Shown here in pieces: positions 17,662 to 26,527 of a DNA stretch of 64,000 bases. Position numbers and translations under genes: made by a program. The stretch spans positions 1,054,001 through 1,118,000 of the forward strand of contig NZ_CP092713.1 in assembly GCF_023983475.1 (NCBI RefSeq), given 5' to 3'. The notes under the pieces are model-generated. The model was not told the origin of the DNA. It was given only the letters and a program-made list of their open reading frames with translations, and did no database searches. Each line of letters begins with the position of its first letter. Within the stretch, counting starts at the first letter, position 1. This DNA comes from Aliivibrio fischeri ATCC 7744 = JCM 18803 = DSM 507 (GTDB taxonomy: Bacteria > Pseudomonadota > Gammaproteobacteria > Enterobacterales > Vibrionaceae).

Positions 17662-18123
17662 TACGAACTCTGAGAATGCAGTTTTTGGGTTCAGTTCAGC
17701 GATTGAACCATTAGCTTTTTAGGTGTGAAAGTAGGGTGGTTTTCCTTTTTCTTTGTTGCCTTTTGGTGTTCGTTTCATCAGGTTCGGCATTGAACTATTA
17801 TTGCCCCAAATTCAAGCGTTTCAGAAACCAATTTACGCTTCAATTGTTCTTTGGCTATGCCTCATTTTAATCTGCATCAGTGTTTTCCTCTTAGCATTTT
17901 CAATCCCAATTGTGGCTAGGGTATTTGGTTTATCAGCTCAAAACTGGCTGAAACCAAATCGTACAAATGGCGTAAGAAAAAGGGATTGTTTCGTTTCACA
18001 GTTATTGCCGTTGAAATGATATTTTGCTCGCTTAATTGAGTCAGTCTAATTAAACTCAATTTACAGCAAGTCTTGGTAAATCAGTTCTTTACCAAGTTTA
18101 TCGGAGCGAAAGCAAGGCTCGTA
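17662..18123. other. Cassette without convincing gene, family B copy 4
   Basis: Begins TACGAACTCTGAG and ends GGCTCGTA before TAAC. Compared with other B copies, both ends changed together (GTTACACGA/TCGTGTAAC to GTTATACGA/TCGTATAAC). This is a compensatory change that keeps the ends complementary. Confidence 0.65.
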
Positions 18124-18224
18124 TAACAAAGCAATCAACACGATGCTATTTACATTCGGCATTCGCGGTTTAGAGTATAATTGGTTTTGTAAGTCGGTCT
18201 TTCGCACGTGTTATTGCGGCGTTA
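18124..18224 (+). repeat. attC site 22 (class 5)
   Basis: Short attC, TAACAAAGCAATC to TTATTGCGGCGTT. Confidence 0.95.
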
Positions 18225-18245
18225 TGTGATTGGAGATATCAACGT

Positions 18246-18758
18246 ATGTCAGATGCAAAAAAATTTGGATTACATTTCCCTATAGGTAACGATCAAACAC
18301 TACAGGTGCTTAAAGGTCACTTATTACTTGAAGAGTCTATCCGTGAATTCTTAATTGTATTAACTAGTCATCCAGCAGCGTTAAAAGGTGATTCAGGAAC
18401 ATCATTTGATTGCCATCAAGCAATTTGTATTGTTCAAGCATTTTATCCTTTTAGTGATCAAATTGATTGGGTTTGGGAGTCAGCTAAACGATTAAATAGA
18501 TTAAGAAATAAGTTAGCTCATAACCTGGAACCAAACGGGGTGAGTGATTCGATAGCTGCTTTCAATAAGTATGTGTATGAATGCGCACCTTCTCAGATTG
18601 AGGAAGCTAAAAATAGTGAGTTGGGTACTTTAAAAAATGCTGATTTTATGTTTTCAGTTATGGCTGTATGTAGCCAATTAGCTGTTCATAAAGAAGAGTT
18701 TAAGCAAATATCACATAACAAATGCATCAACACGATTTGCTACACTCGCCGTTGTTAG
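18246..18758 (+). CDS. HEPN-like hypothetical protein whose C-terminus is encoded by attC
   Basis: 170 residues, RBS TGGAG. RLRNKLAHN fits the RxxxxH signature of HEPN-like RNases or the related MarR/MAE_28990-like helical families. The frame is not stopped by the attC TAA because it is read out of phase. The last 14 or so residues (HNKCINTICYTRRC) are therefore translated from attC before TAG. The final attC-coded cysteines are probably unstructured. No partner gene. Confidence 0.75.
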   Translation: MSDAKKFGLHFPIGNDQTLQVLKGHLLLEESIREFLIVLTSHPAALKGDSGTSFDCHQAICIVQAFYPFSDQIDWVWESAKRLNRLRNKLAHNLEPNGVSDSIAAFNKYVYECAPSQIEEAKNSELGTLKNADFMFSVMAVCSQLAVHKEEFKQISHNKCINTICYTRRC

Positions 18759-18836
18759 TTTGCCTTTAGTTTCAGTGATTAAGGCGTTAAAATTCAGCTA
18801 GGTCTGTATCGTAGCAAACGTGTTATGCAGGCGTTA
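18716..18836 (+). repeat. attC site 23 (class 1)
   Basis: TAACAAATGCATC to ATGCAGGCGTT; overlapped by the end of the preceding coding region. Confidence 0.96.
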
Positions 18837-18906
18837 TGTGATGTTCTAGATCTCTGCAATTTACCTGTGGTAAAATAATGGCTTATATATTCTTGAGATT
18901 ATTTTA

Positions 18907-19197
18907 ATGATAGGCATCATTCAAAAGTATAAAATTGTATTGATTTTAGTAGCTTGCGGTTTAACACTTTTCGGTTTAGCTGCAAACCAACCGCATGGTT
19001 TCATAGTTTTTTGTATTCCTGGTATTTTGCTTGGACTTTTAATTTATTTGACAAATTTTAGTAATAAACCTAATAGTATCGCAAAAAATAAGAGTGACAC
19101 TTCGGCTGACGAATTACTAAAATGGCATCAACTTAAAGAGGATGGTATTATTTCAGATGAAGAGTTTAAGAAAAAGAAATTAGAAATACTCGGCTAA
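18907..19197 (+). CDS. Small membrane protein with C-terminal SHOCT domain
   Basis: 96 residues. Two hydrophobic helices (about 10-28 and 30-50) are followed by a linker and a SHOCT domain (DELLKWHQLKEDGIISDEEFKKKKLEIL, residues 67-94), a short helical oligomerisation module common at bacterial protein C-termini. Function unknown. Single-gene cassette. Confidence 0.85.
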   Translation: MIGIIQKYKIVLILVACGLTLFGLAANQPHGFIVFCIPGILLGLLIYLTNFSNKPNSIAKNKSDTSADELLKWHQLKEDGIISDEEFKKKKLEILG

Positions 19198-19221
19198 ATA
19201 GTCAACTCATTAAATCACACA

Positions 19222-19342
19222 TAACAAATGCATCAACACGATTTGCTACACTCGGCGTTGTCAGTTTGTCTTTAGTTTCAGTGATTAAGGCAGTAAAATT
19301 CAGTTAAGCCTGTATCGTAGCAAACGTGTTATGCAGGCGTTA
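19222..19342 (+). repeat. attC site 24 (class 1)
   Basis: TAACAAATGCATC to ATGCAGGCGTT, centre GCGTTGTCAGTTTGTC. Confidence 0.96.
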
Positions 19343-19382
19343 TATGCATTTTAAGCTTAAAGGCTATTTTATTGGATTGTAG

Positions 19383-20015
19383 ATGATGGAATATTTATTG
19401 GTTCTTCTTCATGTAGCTTTAATTTGGATGCTAGCTGTCGCGACCCCTGGTGCTAATGTTCTTTTAACGATCAACACTGCACTTAATTACGATCGTAAAA
19501 TTGCGGCTTTTTCTGCTTTCGGTGTTAGTTGTGCGACGTTATTGTGGTCGTTTTTTGGAGGCTCAGGCTTAGTTATTCTCTTTTCTCATTTCCCTAAATT
19601 ATTTGGTTTAATGAAAGTGGTCGGTGGTAGTTATTTATTGTATTTGGGAATGCGTCAGATTTATCTAACTCGAAAAATAAGGAGGTTAGGTGAGTTAACA
19701 GAAATCAATCAAACGATATTACCATCGAAAAGAAAGGTTTTTATTTCAGCTTTTATCACCAGTATTTTAAACCCAAAAACGGGTTTCTTCGTCGTTAGTT
19801 TATTCAGTGTTTCCATGCCTGAAAACATGAGTGCAACGATGATATTAGCAATTATGATAACAATGGTTTCAATTACACTTGGTTGGCATTTATTCTTAGC
19901 TACGGTGTTTTCCCATGAATCAGCTAAAAGCGTTTATGCTCGCATTTCTAGGGTTATAGATTATGTCACTGGTGGATTGTTTACCATTTTTGGCATCAAA
20001 GTAATGACCTCATAG
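19383..20015 (+). CDS. LysE/RhtB-family amino acid exporter
   Basis: 210 residues, about six membrane helices. The N-terminal segment ATPGANVLLTINTAL is the family signature (usually TPGPN; proline replaced by alanine here). NPKTGFF in the middle is also typical. Exports amino acids or related metabolites across the inner membrane; substrate unknown. Start could be either of two adjacent ATGs (19383, 19386). Confidence 0.9.
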   Translation: MMEYLLVLLHVALIWMLAVATPGANVLLTINTALNYDRKIAAFSAFGVSCATLLWSFFGGSGLVILFSHFPKLFGLMKVVGGSYLLYLGMRQIYLTRKIRRLGELTEINQTILPSKRKVFISAFITSILNPKTGFFVVSLFSVSMPENMSATMILAIMITMVSITLGWHLFLATVFSHESAKSVYARISRVIDYVTGGLFTIFGIKVMTS

Positions 20016-20035
20016 TAAGAATGGTTGTTTGCATA

Positions 20036-20154
20036 TAACAAATGCATCAACACGATTTGCTACATTCGGCATTCTAGATTTCTTTTGGTTTACCGAGTTA
20101 AGTGGTAAATTTAGGCTTAATCTGCATAGTAGCAAACGTGTTATGCAGGCGTTA
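20036..20154 (+). repeat. attC site 25 (class 2)
   Basis: TAACAAATGCATC to ATGCAGGCGTT, centre GCATTCTAGATTTC. Confidence 0.96.
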
Positions 20155-20266
20155 TGTGTTTCCGATGGAAATATAGGCTTATTTTGTCGTAAATCTTCAA
20201 TACGTTGATTGCAGAATAGAAAATAATGTAGGTTTATTATCAATTAAACAAAAGGTTAAGAGTGAA

Positions 20267-20692
20267 ATGATACGACAATATACTCCACAAGATATCAATG
20301 CAGTTTTAGATATTTGGCTTAACTCCTCAATTAAAGCGCATGATTTCGTATCTGCTGAATTTTGGGTATCGCAAGTTGATAATATGCGTGATATTTACAT
20401 CCCTGCATCTATAACTTATGTGGCCGAGGTGGACTCAAAAGTTGTTGGATTCTATTCTTTGTATGAAAATATGTTAGCTGCAATTTTTGTATCACCAGAG
20501 TATCAAGGTAAGGGGATTGGTAAGCAGTTAATTTCCCATGCCAAAGAGCAATGCCCAGTGCTTGCTCTAAATGTATATTCTGAGAATGTGGCAAGCTATC
20601 AATTTTATTTATCTCAAGGTTTTACTGTAATCAGTGAGCAAGTGTGTGAGCATACAGGGCACATGGAATACACGATGAGTTCAAACACATAA
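20267..20692 (+). CDS. GNAT-family N-acetyltransferase, YjaB-like
   Basis: 141 residues. AIFVSPEYQGKGIGKQLI contains the QGKGIG acetyl-CoA loop, and NVYSENVASYQFYLSQGF is the C-terminal motif B. The N-terminal layout (IWLNSSIKAHDFV) resembles E. coli YjaB. Substrate unknown. Preceded by an unassigned 112-bp leader within the cassette. Confidence 0.9.
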   Translation: MIRQYTPQDINAVLDIWLNSSIKAHDFVSAEFWVSQVDNMRDIYIPASITYVAEVDSKVVGFYSLYENMLAAIFVSPEYQGKGIGKQLISHAKEQCPVLALNVYSENVASYQFYLSQGFTVISEQVCEHTGHMEYTMSSNT

Positions 20693-20808
20693 CAAATGCA
20701 TCAACACGATTTGCTACATTCGGCATTCTAGGTTTCTTTGGATTTACCGTGTTAAGTGGTAAATTTGGGCTTAATCTGCATGGTAGCAAACGTGTTATGC
20801 AGGCGTTG
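20690..20808 (+). repeat. attC site 26 (class 2)
   Basis: TAACAAATGCATC to ATGCAGGCGTT, centre GCATTCTAGG. Its TAA closes the preceding YjaB-like gene. Confidence 0.96.
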
Positions 20809-21266
20809 TGCGTACTGAGTCCGAAATTTTTTGCACGGTTCATCAATAGATCCGAGACTTTCGTAGTTTCGGCTTAGTAAGCGTGAATTTCTTCTTTGTT
20901 ACCTTTTGGTTTCCGTTTCATCAAGTTCGGCAAATTAGCCCTTATTTCCCTAAGTTCAGGTGTTTCAGAAGCTATTTTACGCTTCAACTGTTCTTTGGTT
21001 ATGCCTCATTTTAGTTTGCATCAGTGTTTTCCTCGCAGCATTTTCAATCCCAATTGTTGTTAGGATATTTGGTTTATCAGTTCCAAACCTGCTGAAACCA
21101 AACCGTTCAAATGATGTAAGAAATGTATCTGTTTTCCATGAACTTTGTCTCGTAATTTAAGAACATTTTGTTCGCTTAATTGGCATCGGTAAATTAGAAT
21201 CTAGGCTTAGAAAATCTTGGCAGGGCAGTTCTTTACCAAGTTGGCCAAGCCGAAAGTAAGCACGCA
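20809..21266. other. Cassette without convincing gene, family A copy 6
   Basis: TGCGTACTGAGTCC start, GCACGCA end. A 66-codon frame at 20960 is not in register with the frames seen in copies 1-3. Confidence 0.6.
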
Positions 21267-21385
21267 CAACAATCGCATCAACACGATTTATTACACTCGG
21301 AGTTCTGGGTTTGCCTTGGGTTTCGTGATTAAGGCGGTTAATTCAGGTTGGTTTGCATAGTAATAAACGTGTTATGCCAGCGTTA
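21267..21385 (+). repeat. attC site 27 (class 4)
   Basis: CAACAATCGCATC to ATGCCAGCGTT. Confidence 0.95.
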
Positions 21386-21404
21386 AATCGCAAAGGAAAG
21401 TATA

Positions 21405-22127
21405 TTGAAAGATAAAGAGAAAATTGCATTATTCATCGATGCAGACAATGCTCCAGCAGCTAAAATTGATTCAATTCTTTCTGAATTAGCTAAGTTCGGA
21501 GTTGTTAATATTCGTAAAGCTTATGGTAACTGGAAAAATTGCACCTTGAAGTCTTGGGAAGATGTATTACATGAGTACGCAATACAGCCTATACAGCAAT
21601 TTGATTTAGTAAAAGGTAAAAATGCGACAGATATTGCTTTGGTGATTGATGCAATGGATGTTTTGTATACAAAGGATGTAGATATTATCTGTATAGTATC
21701 TTCTGATTGTGATTTCACTCCATTGGTCACTAGGGCTTTAGCTGACGGGAAATTTATAATCGGATTTGGTGAACGTAAAGCACCTTCTGCTTTTGTTAAT
21801 AGTTGTTCTAAATTCCTCTATCTTGATCAAGAAGATGTTGAAAATAAACCTGTTCAAAAGAAAACCCAAAGTATAAAAAGTGACACTAAGCTTATGAATT
21901 TATTAAGACAAGCTATTGGTGCTGTTGATGAAGATGATGGTTGGACAATGCTTGGGCAAATAGGTACGCATATATCAAATCATGCGTCGTTTGATCCTCG
22001 AAATTATGGTTTCAAAAAACTTAGCGATTTATTTTTAGCTATCGATTTATTCGAAATGAAAAAGACGCATGGTTCTGTTTATTGGGTAAGAGAAAAGAAA
22101 AAAGCTAAGAATAATAAAGCTAAATAG
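21405..22127 (+). CDS. NYN-domain ribonuclease-like protein with LOTUS/OST-HTH domain
   Basis: 240 residues from TTG, preceded by AAGGAAAG. Residues about 7-150 form a NYN/PIN-like nuclease domain: ALFIDADNAP holds the first acidic residues, KNATDIALVIDAMD the middle acids and VSSDCDFTPLV the last. Residues about 165-235 match a LOTUS/OST-HTH RNA-binding domain. LabA/DUF88-type proteins of this design are RNases or RNA-binding regulators. The basic C-terminal tail (KKKAKNNKAK) fits nucleic acid binding. Confidence 0.9.
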   Translation: MKDKEKIALFIDADNAPAAKIDSILSELAKFGVVNIRKAYGNWKNCTLKSWEDVLHEYAIQPIQQFDLVKGKNATDIALVIDAMDVLYTKDVDIICIVSSDCDFTPLVTRALADGKFIIGFGERKAPSAFVNSCSKFLYLDQEDVENKPVQKKTQSIKSDTKLMNLLRQAIGAVDEDDGWTMLGQIGTHISNHASFDPRNYGFKKLSDLFLAIDLFEMKKTHGSVYWVREKKKAKNNKAK

Positions 22128-22139
22128 TTTTTTGCAATT

Positions 22140-22258
22140 TAACAAATGCATCAACACGATTTGCTACATTCGGCATTCTGGATTTCTTTTGGTTTACCGT
22201 ATTAAGTGGTAAATTTAGGCTTGATCTGCATGATAGCAAACGTGTTATGCCGGCGTTA
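22140..22258 (+). repeat. attC site 28 (class 2)
   Basis: TAACAAATGCATC to ATGCCGGCGTT. Confidence 0.95.
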
Positions 22259-22283
22259 TATTTTTTAATGGAAAACCGTAGGT

Positions 22284-22991
22284 ATGAATATAGAAGAAAT
22301 AGTAGCTCATAATTATCTCGAAGGACTAAACATTGGGAAAATATGCTATGAACCAGATGGAAATAGACCTCCTGATTTTCGGTTAAATAAAGATATAGCT
22401 ATTGAAGTTACTAGATTAAATGAACATATTGAGATCCAAGGTAAAATTAAAAGATTAGATGATGATCGGTCAGCAATTATTTCCTTTATCAAAAGAATAT
22501 TACACTCATTTCAACCAGATTTTTCTGACGGTCAATTTTGGGTTGAAATTAAGGTAAAGAGACCTTTTGGGGATAGAAAAAAAACGGGAAGAAAATTAAA
22601 TAATTTACTTTCTTCATTTGAATCAGCTACAAATATCGATTGTGTTAAGGAATATGAAGTTACGGACGCTCTTTCAATTAAATTTTTAAGATGTGATTCA
22701 GATAAGCTAAGTTCTGCTTTTAGATTAGGATGTTTCTCTGAGCATGACACGGGAGGTTGGGTTGGTGAAGAGGTATTAAACAATATAACTTATTGTATTA
22801 ATATCAAGTCATCAAAAATTAAGCCCTATATAAATTCTTATAAAGAATGGTGGTTAGTTTTAGTTGATACATTAGGATATGGTGATTATGACGAATATGT
22901 TGGAATGTTGAAGTCTAGCATTGATAAGAAAGCATTTAGAAAAGTCATAGTACTTGACAGAGAAACTGGAAGCTATGCATTTGAAATATAA
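22284..22991 (+). CDS. Hypothetical protein, possible PD-(D/E)xK-type nuclease
   Basis: 235 residues. The early segment PPDFRLNKDIAIEVTRL (D31, E41) resembles the PD...ExK core of restriction-like nucleases, although the lysine position is Thr. The rest has a charged KRPFGDRKKTGRK loop and a WWLVLVDTLGYGDYDEYV strand. No family name recognised. Single-gene cassette; the stop lies in attC. Confidence 0.75.
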   Translation: MNIEEIVAHNYLEGLNIGKICYEPDGNRPPDFRLNKDIAIEVTRLNEHIEIQGKIKRLDDDRSAIISFIKRILHSFQPDFSDGQFWVEIKVKRPFGDRKKTGRKLNNLLSSFESATNIDCVKEYEVTDALSIKFLRCDSDKLSSAFRLGCFSEHDTGGWVGEEVLNNITYCINIKSSKIKPYINSYKEWWLVLVDTLGYGDYDEYVGMLKSSIDKKAFRKVIVLDRETGSYAFEI

Positions 22992-23106
22992 CAAATGCAT
23001 CAACACGATTTGCTACATTCGGCATTCTAGGTTTCTTTTGGTTTGCAGCGTTAAGTGGTAAATTTGGCTTGGTTTGCATGGTAGCAAACGTGTTATTCAG
23101 GCGTTA
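22989..23106 (+). repeat. attC site 29 (class 2)
   Basis: TAACAAATGCATC to ATTCAGGCGTT. Confidence 0.95.
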
Positions 23107-23567
23107 CACGAACTCTAAGATTGCAGTTTTTTGGCTCAGTTCAGCGATTGAGCCGTTAGTTTTTTAGGCGAGAAAGTAGGGTGGTTTTCCTTTTTCTTTG
23201 TTGCCTTTTTGTGTTCGTTTCATCAGGTTCGGCAATTGACCATTATTGCCAAAAGTTCATGGATTTCAGAAACCAATTCACGCTTCAATTGTTCATGGTT
23301 TTGCCTCATTTAGGTCACCATCTGTATTTTGCTCTTAGCATTTTCAATCCCAATTGTGGCAATGATATTTGGTTTATAAGCTAAAAACTTGCTGAAACCA
23401 AATCGTACAAATGGTGTAAGAAAAAGGGATTGTTTCGTTTCACAGTTATTGTCGTTGAATGGATATTTTGCTCGCTTAATTGAGCCAGTCTAATTAAACT
23501 CAGTTAGCAGTAAATCTTGGTAAATCAGTTCTTTACCAATTAAAGTGAAGCGTTGACAAAGATCGTG
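23107..23567. other. Cassette without convincing gene, family B copy 5
   Basis: CACGAACTCTAAG start, GATCGTG end. Followed by a class 1 attC, as in copy 3, unlike the class 5 attC of other B copies. Confidence 0.6.
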
Positions 23568-23688
23568 TAACAAATGCATCAACACGATTTGCTACACTCG
23601 GCGTTGTCAGTTTGCCTTTAGTTTCAGTGATTAAGGCAGTAAAATTCAGCTAAGTCTGTATCGTAGCAAACGTGTTATGCAGGCGTTA
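23568..23688 (+). repeat. attC site 30 (class 1)
   Basis: TAACAAATGCATC to ATGCAGGCGTT, centre GCGTTGTCAG. It closes a family B cassette and precedes the Thoeris-like cassette. Confidence 0.96.
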
Positions 23689-23708
23689 TACGATTAAAAG
23701 AGGTAATA

Positions 23709-24536
23709 ATGAAGACTTTTAGATTGTTTGTTCGTAATACTCTACTCTCTTTAGGGATAACTAGCAGTATAGTTACTGTCTTGTGGGCAATCTTTTCAGC
23801 TCAATTAAATGATCTGGTTAAAGATTGTGAATGGTTGTTTTTAGGTTCGATTATTATTATAAATATCATTTATGGTGTTATATCTGTATTGCCTAAAAAT
23901 AGTGTTAAGTTGAAACTGGGAGAGAATTTAAAGGTTGATGTTGGGTTTGGTGATCTTTTTCAAAAAGAAGGGGTTGTCGTCATTCCTGTTAATGATTATT
24001 TTGATACGTTAGTTGATGAAAAAGTTGTTAGTTCTAATACGATACATGGTATTTTCGTGAAACGTTTTTTTTCAGGTAACGAAAAACTACTGAAACGTTT
24101 AATTTCAGCATCATTAAAAAATATAGTGCCGGTTGAAGTAAATAAAACTAGAAAGCAAGGTAATCATTCTCGCTATGCACTTGGAACGGTTGCTTGTGTT
24201 CCTTATGAAGGCAAGCGATACTTTTTAGTTGCATTGACTAAATTTAATGAGAACTATCGAGCTGAAGTTACTAAATCAGAGTACCAAAGAGTATTATGTG
24301 ATTTATTTGATTATATTGAACAAAACTCACAAGGAAATAGAGTTAATGTACCTCTTATTGGTGGGGGGCATTCAGGACTTGAACTACCGAAACAAAAGTT
24401 ACTTGAATTCTTACTGTTATCTATAACATTAAATGACAAACTTACATTAATTAATGGTCTTGATATTGTCTTACATCAAAGTGTTAAAGATGAAGTTAGT
24501 CTTAATATCATAGAAAGTTATTATCAAACATTATAG
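23709..24536 (+). CDS. thsA: ThsA-like effector of type II Thoeris: two membrane helices plus macro-like domain
   Basis: 275 residues, RBS AGAGG. Membrane helices lie at about 11-30 and 42-58. From about residue 75 there is a macro-like domain matching DUF6430 (Thoeris ThsA macro type): VVVIPVNDYFDTLVD, ALGTVACVPYEGKRYFLVAL and NVPLIGGGHSGL. In type II Thoeris the macro domain senses a nucleotide signal made by the TIR protein and the membrane part then harms the infected cell. The gene lies 8 nt before the TIR-like gene in one cassette, so they form one operon. Confidence 0.85.
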   Translation: MKTFRLFVRNTLLSLGITSSIVTVLWAIFSAQLNDLVKDCEWLFLGSIIIINIIYGVISVLPKNSVKLKLGENLKVDVGFGDLFQKEGVVVIPVNDYFDTLVDEKVVSSNTIHGIFVKRFFSGNEKLLKRLISASLKNIVPVEVNKTRKQGNHSRYALGTVACVPYEGKRYFLVALTKFNENYRAEVTKSEYQRVLCDLFDYIEQNSQGNRVNVPLIGGGHSGLELPKQKLLEFLLLSITLNDKLTLINGLDIVLHQSVKDEVSLNIIESYYQTL

Positions 24537-24544
24537 GGATAAAG

Positions 24545-25111
24545 ATGGCATATAGAAATGGTACATATATCGCATTTCATGCGAATGGAACAACAGATCC
24601 TACAGCCTCAGATATCAAATTTTATAATTTGATGAAAGCTTGGACAAATAAAACTGATGATGATTTTTCATTTATTAACAGTCATGAAAAGACAGCATCC
24701 GTACGTGATAGCAGTAAAAAAATAACGTTACGTTCTCGTTTAGTTCAAAGACTTAATAATTCTAAGCACCTTGTTTTAATTATTGGTAAAACAACGAAAG
24801 ATGATACTGACTGGGTGCCATTTGAAATTGAACACGCAATTGATAAATGCAAAATGCCAGTAATTATTGTGTATGCGTCTTCTATTATTAATACAGAGAA
24901 TGCGATTCGTAATCCTAAGAATTTATCGCATTATTGGCCAAAATCTTTGAAACAGAGAATAGAAAACGGGTCAGTTAATGCCATTCATATTCCTTTTAAG
25001 AAAGCACCGTTAATTGATGCAATTGGGCAGTTTAATATACAAAAACAGCCAACTGGCAAAGGCTATGGAATCTACAGTGAGGAAGCTAATTCAAATTTTG
25101 GGTTAAATTAA
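24545..25111 (+). CDS. thsB: ThsB-like TIR-domain protein of type II Thoeris
   Basis: 188 residues. Matches the TIR-like ThsB domain (formerly DUF1863): YIAFHANGT near the N-terminus, SKHLVLIIGKTTKDDTDWV (about 73-91) and FEIEHAI with the probable catalytic glutamate at E94 or E96. Thoeris TIR proteins detect phage and use NAD+ to make a signalling ADP-ribose derivative; histidine-ADPR is known for type II. Partner of the preceding ThsA-like gene. Which E is catalytic is inference. Confidence 0.85.
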   Translation: MAYRNGTYIAFHANGTTDPTASDIKFYNLMKAWTNKTDDDFSFINSHEKTASVRDSSKKITLRSRLVQRLNNSKHLVLIIGKTTKDDTDWVPFEIEHAIDKCKMPVIIVYASSIINTENAIRNPKNLSHYWPKSLKQRIENGSVNAIHIPFKKAPLIDAIGQFNIQKQPTGKGYGIYSEEANSNFGLN

Positions 25112-25116
25112 TCGTA

Positions 25117-25236
25117 TAACAAATGCATCAACACGATTTACTACACTCGGCAATCTCAGTTTGCCGGGTGTTTCTCGTTTTAAGGCGTCAATTTTAAGTA
25201 TAATTGCATAGTAGTAAACGTGTTATGCAGGCGTTA
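25117..25236 (+). repeat. attC site 31 (class 3 variant)
   Basis: TAACAAATGCATC to ATGCAGGCGTT, centre CAATCTCAGTTTGCC. Confidence 0.95.
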
Positions 25237-25697
25237 CACGAACTCTAAGAATGCATTTTTTTGGCTCAGTTCAGCGATTGAGCCGTTAGTTTTTTAGGCG
25301 AGAAAGTAAGGTGGATTTCCTTTTTCTTTGTTGCCTTTTAGTTTTCATTTCATCAGGTTCGGCAATTAAACATTATTGTCAAAAGTTCATGGGTTTCAGA
25401 AACCAATTCACGCTTCAATTGTTCATGGTTTTGCCTCATTTTAGTCTGCATCAGTGTTTTGCTCGCAGCATTTTTAATCCCAATTGTGGCGAGTATATTT
25501 GGTTTATCAGCTCAAAACAGGCTGAAACCAAATCGTACAAATGGTGTAAGAAAAAGGGATTGTTTCGTTTCACAGTTATTGTCGTTGGTTGGATATTTTG
25601 CTCGCTTAATTGAGTCAGTCTAATTAAACTCAGTTTACAGTAAATCTTGGTAAATCAATTCTTTACCAAGTTAATAGAAGCGTTGACAAAGATCGTG
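25237..25697. other. Cassette without convincing gene, family B copy 6
   Basis: CACGAACTCTAAG start, GATCGTG end. The 100-codon + strand frame from 25311 is the longest in family B. The minus strand is also open here, except for a TGA just before the KPNILATIGI peptide. Confidence 0.6.
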
Positions 25698-25798
25698 TAA
25701 CAAAGCAATCAACACGATGCTAATTACACTCGGCGTTTGTGGTTTGAAGTATAATTGGTTTGGAAAGTAAGGTGTTCGCACGTGTTATTGCGGCGTTA
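25698..25798 (+). repeat. attC site 32 (class 5)
   Basis: Short attC, TAACAAAGCAATC to TTATTGCGGCGTT. Confidence 0.95.
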
Positions 25799-25833
25799 TG
25801 TTGCAATGAAAATTCATATAAATAGGGGGCAGA

Positions 25834-26370
25834 ATGTATAATCAAATCATAGACTTTTGGTTTAATGAACTTGAGCCAAAGGACTGGTGGCAGAAAAATG
25901 AAGAATTAGATTTGATGATTCAAACTCGTTTTTCAGATATTCATAATGAAGCAAAAGCTGGTGAATTATTTTCTTGGCGTCAAACCGCGCTAGGAGCATT
26001 GGCTGAAATCATCATTTTAGATCAGTTTTCACGTAACATTTATCGTGATAAACCAGACTCATTTTCTTGTGACCCTATGGCTTTGTCTTTAGCTCAATTT
26101 GCGATATCTAATGGTTTAGATAAGCAATTAACAGATGCACAACGTATTTTTATGTATATGCCATTTATGCATAGCGAATCAAAGTTAATCCATATTGAAG
26201 CCGTTAAATTATTTGAATCCGTTGGAATTGAAAGTAATATCGACTTCGAACATAAGCACAAAGTGATTATTGAGCAATTTGGTCGTTATCCACATAGAAA
26301 TGATATTCTTGGCCGTATTTCAACAAAAGAAGAATTAGAATTCCTCAAACAGCCAAATTCTAGTTTCTAG
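25834..26370 (+). CDS. DUF924 family protein
   Basis: 178 residues, RBS AGGGGG. Matches DUF924, a mostly helical tetratricopeptide-like family: FWFNELEPKDWW at the start, LGALAEIIILDQFSRNIYRD in the middle and FEHKHKVIIEQFGRYPHRN at the end. Biochemical role of the family is not established. Cassette ends pair (GTTATGTTGC / GCAACATAAC). Confidence 0.92.
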   Translation: MYNQIIDFWFNELEPKDWWQKNEELDLMIQTRFSDIHNEAKAGELFSWRQTALGALAEIIILDQFSRNIYRDKPDSFSCDPMALSLAQFAISNGLDKQLTDAQRIFMYMPFMHSESKLIHIEAVKLFESVGIESNIDFEHKHKVIIEQFGRYPHRNDILGRISTKEELEFLKQPNSSF

Positions 26371-26384
26371 CGGATTAAGCAACA

Positions 26385-26503
26385 TAACAAATGCATCAAC
26401 ACGATTTGCTACATTCGGCATTCTAGGTTTCTTTGGTTTTACCGTATTAAGTGGTAAATTTGAGCTTAATCTGCATAGTAGCAAACGTGTTATGCAGGCG
26501 TTA
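26385..26503 (+). repeat. attC site 33 (class 2)
   Basis: TAACAAATGCATC to ATGCAGGCGTT, centre GCATTCTAGG. Confidence 0.96.
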
Positions 26504-26527
26504 TATTCACAAAGCTTAAAAATTAAA

